From the NCBI RefSeq assembly GCF_901482445.1, contig NZ_LR590477.1, positions 1,178,001 to 1,242,000 on the forward strand: DNA of 64,000 bases, read 5' to 3'. The notes under the pieces are model-generated. The model searched no databases. It had not been told where the DNA came from and saw only the letters and a list, made by a program, of their open reading frames with translations. The position numbers and the translations under genes are program-made. How positions within the stretch are numbered: position 1 is the first letter of the stretch; the number at the start of each line of letters is the position of its first letter. Positions 62,241-64,000 of the stretch are shown here, one piece after another. The DNA comes from Neisseria lactamica (GTDB lineage Bacteria > Pseudomonadota > Gammaproteobacteria > Burkholderiales > Neisseriaceae).

Positions 62241-62278
62241 CTTTCAGACGGCATCGGAAGGAGCGATGCCGTCTGAAG
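62241..62278 (-). promoter_or_regulatory. DUS inverted repeat between tbpB and tbpA
   Basis: CTTTCAGACGGCATCG and CGATGCCGTCTGAAG form a hairpin in the 86-base tbpB-tbpA gap. It has no T run, so it may act as a partial attenuator that lowers tbpA relative to tbpB. Confidence 0.6.
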
Positions 62279-62307
62279 CCTTATTCTCGATTGTTCGGCA
62301 GCCGTGC

Positions 62308-64000
62308 TTATTGCACAAGCTGTTGGCGTTTCGCACCGAATACCACGGTCGCGCTGTTGGCGGCTGATGCGCCTGACCCCGAAGCGGACGGCTGCGCCTG
62401 CTTGTCGCCCGGATAAGCAAACCATCCACCCATTTCTTCGGCTTTGGGCCCGTAAAAACCGCCCTGCACCTTGGCGTTTGTGATATATGCCTTAGGCGTA
62501 CCGGTGGTATTGCTTTGATCGAGATCAAAACCTAAGTCAGCAGTTTTCGCCGTACCGGAAAAACCGTTGTCCTGAATCGTTCCCTCAATGGTAAAGGTTG
62601 CCTCCTGCCTGTTTTCAGCGGTTAACTTGCCGTTAATTTTTTTCGTATCGAAATTCACAGTAAATTCCGCCCTGTTGCCACTCGTTGCATTGGAAGCATT
62701 GCCGCTCCAGCTTGTGCTGCTGGCGATATGCCCGTACCAAGACCCCCGATAAACGATGTCTTGTTGCTCTTTTGGAATCTCTTTTTCATCGGTGCGCTCG
62801 CCTTGAAGGAACATACTCTGCGCGCCCGTTTGGGCGGCGGTTGGGCTGCCGTTGCCACCTTCCCCCGTATTGCCGGCAGTTTTGCGCGTCAGCAACCCGT
62901 ATTTCAGATAATTGAGGTTGGAACAGCAGACTTCGACTTCATAGGTTTTTGTTTTGCCATTGGTATCACCTGCCGTATTTGAAGCGGCTTGATCGCCATT
63001 CGCCGCCGTACCTGCTTGGGTGTCTTTTTCATCGCTTTTCGGCGTGTGGGCAAATTTGCGGGTAAAGGCTGTTCCGCCGTTTGTACCTTGATTGGTATTC
63101 CCACTTTCGGAAGCCTCGGGCAGGAGCGGAATCATAATGCCGTCGACAACCAGTTGGGCGGCGTTGCTGAAGTTGTCGAGATTTTTGATTGCTTTGCCGC
63201 CGTGCGTCAGCTCGACCGCATCCAAAACCGTGGTCAGCTTACCGTTTTCAGACGGCATATCTGCCACACCGCCTGATGCTGCCGCACCTGCGCCGCCTGA
63301 AGCCGCTGCGCCATTTTCCGTTTTGTCTTTGGTTTTCGCGCTGCCGACAACCGCAACTTTTTTATCGTCGCTCAAAAAGCGGAAACCCAATTCCTCACCC
63401 TTCGGGCCGAAAAAGCCGCCGCTCAAAGAAGACGAGTCGGAAACAAAGGGATGTTGTTTGGTTTCGCCGTTGCCGGGTTTGTCGGTTGCTTCCGCTTTTC
63501 CGCTAAAGCGGTTTCCCTTAAGCGTCGCATCAAGGCTGTAGTATTGGGTGGTATGTTTGTCATTATTAGTATTATTTTGGTTCGCATTATTGCGTATTAA
63601 TTTACCTGTCAATTTCTTATTGTCGAAATCCACTTGTAAATTCGAGGTAAAACCATAACCCTCGTGACCGCTTTGTAAAGTCGTTTCATTTTTATTGGAA
63701 TATTCCTCGCCGTCATCACCCGAAAATCCGCTATACCTGTCGCCTTGATTTTTTGAAGGTTGGATAATTTCACGAAATTTTTGACCCTTTTTTGTATCGG
63801 TCGCAAAATGCCACACACCTTTATAGATAATTTTTCCAGAAGCGGGAAGTTGTCGGGAAGGTTCTTTGCCGTGATAAAAGATATAGCCGTCGTCGCCGGT
63901 TTTTGCACTTTTATGTTCTCCCGTTAAGTTAAACTCTCGTTTAGCGTGTTTGTAAAACCAGCCGGAATAAACATATTTAAAATTTTCGTAATCTTTTGCC
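62308..64000 (-). CDS. tbpB: Transferrin-binding protein B, C-terminal part
   Basis: TbpB is the surface lipoprotein that picks iron-loaded transferrin and hands it to TbpA. About 563 residues are visible; the signal peptide and the start of the N-lobe lie right of the window. Features are KYVYSGWFYKHAKRE, GGFFGPKGEELGFRF closing the first barrel, GGVADMPSENGK with a DUS (63247-63258) read as MPSE, EVEVCCSNLNYLKYG, and GGFYGPKAEEMGGWF closing the C-lobe. It ends GAKRQQLVQ. A Gly/Ala-rich ASGGAGAAASGG stretch between barrels is variable among strains. The frame is intact throughout. Confidence 0.96.
   Translation of the reverse strand, partial: AKDYENFKYVYSGWFYKHAKREFNLTGEHKSAKTGDDGYIFYHGKEPSRQLPASGKIIYKGVWHFATDTKKGQKFREIIQPSKNQGDRYSGFSGDDGEEYSNKNETTLQSGHEGYGFTSNLQVDFDNKKLTGKLIRNNANQNNTNNDKHTTQYYSLDATLKGNRFSGKAEATDKPGNGETKQHPFVSDSSSLSGGFFGPKGEELGFRFLSDDKKVAVVGSAKTKDKTENGAAASGGAGAAASGGVADMPSENGKLTTVLDAVELTHGGKAIKNLDNFSNAAQLVVDGIMIPLLPEASESGNTNQGTNGGTAFTRKFAHTPKSDEKDTQAGTAANGDQAASNTAGDTNGKTKTYEVEVCCSNLNYLKYGLLTRKTAGNTGEGGNGSPTAAQTGAQSMFLQGERTDEKEIPKEQQDIVYRGSWYGHIASSTSWSGNASNATSGNRAEFTVNFDTKKINGKLTAENRQEATFTIEGTIQDNGFSGTAKTADLGFDLDQSNTTGTPKAYITNAKVQGGFYGPKAEEMGGWFAYPGDKQAQPSASGSGASAANSATVVFGAKRQQLVQ

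Overview
The window is chromosomal DNA from a human-associated Neisseria of the gonorrhoeae/meningitidis/lactamica group. Evidence is the dense 12-base DNA uptake sequence (DUS) ATGCCGTCTGAA, usually paired into hairpin terminators, three clear Correia repeat-enclosed elements (CREE), two clusters of dRS3 repeats, and the Neisseria-specific MafB toxin and TbpA/TbpB transferrin receptor. CcoP carries three haem c motifs. From family knowledge, meningococcal CcoP is truncated to two haems, so N. gonorrhoeae or N. lactamica is favoured, but the species is an inference.

Layout. 1-4263: start of a PepSY membrane protein and the cbb3 oxidase operon ccoNOQP (minus). 4589-8432: an M61 peptidase (plus) convergent with tonB-exbB-exbD (minus). 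8685-12498: an M50-like membrane protein without its catalytic motif, grxB, and relA behind a CREE. 12572-20153: a maf genomic island on the minus strand. It holds one complete secreted mafB with its immunity gene, then a train of promoterless or broken Hint-toxin cassettes, each with an immunity gene and separated by DUS-like hairpins, ending in two SUFU-family genes. 20317-32526: pepN, a DNA polymerase B-type exonuclease, an AT-rich islet with one unknown gene, a lipid A acyltransferase, ruvC, fis, dusB, a CREE, a DEAD-box helicase, an FAD oxidoreductase and lysS. 32681-41164: a divergent Nramp-like transporter, an Xaa-Pro aminopeptidase, a 0.9 kb dRS3 array, purH, a ClC channel and serB. 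41455-44834: pntA, a MAPEG gene and pntB. 45005-49549: a CREE, tRNA-Asn and a five-gene operon pairing a small GTPase with roadblock-type, receiver-like and FimV-like proteins. 49802-58465: rlmD, an L,D-transpeptidase, a small PepSY protein, aspS, a DUF502 protein, pldA, rpsT and a polyamine-binding lipoprotein. 58537-64000: a second dRS3 cluster, tbpA and the 3' part of tbpB.

Functional links. TonB-ExbB-ExbD supplies the energy that the TbpA/TbpB receptor at the other end uses to take iron from transferrin. CcoNOQP is the terminal oxidase, and PntAB links the proton gradient to NADPH. The maf island is the clearest accessory region: a silent store of toxin C-termini that could replace the expressed one by recombination in the repeated Hint sequence. 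The least understood conserved system is the GTPase/roadblock/FimV-like operon, which resembles MglA/MglB-type polarity modules.
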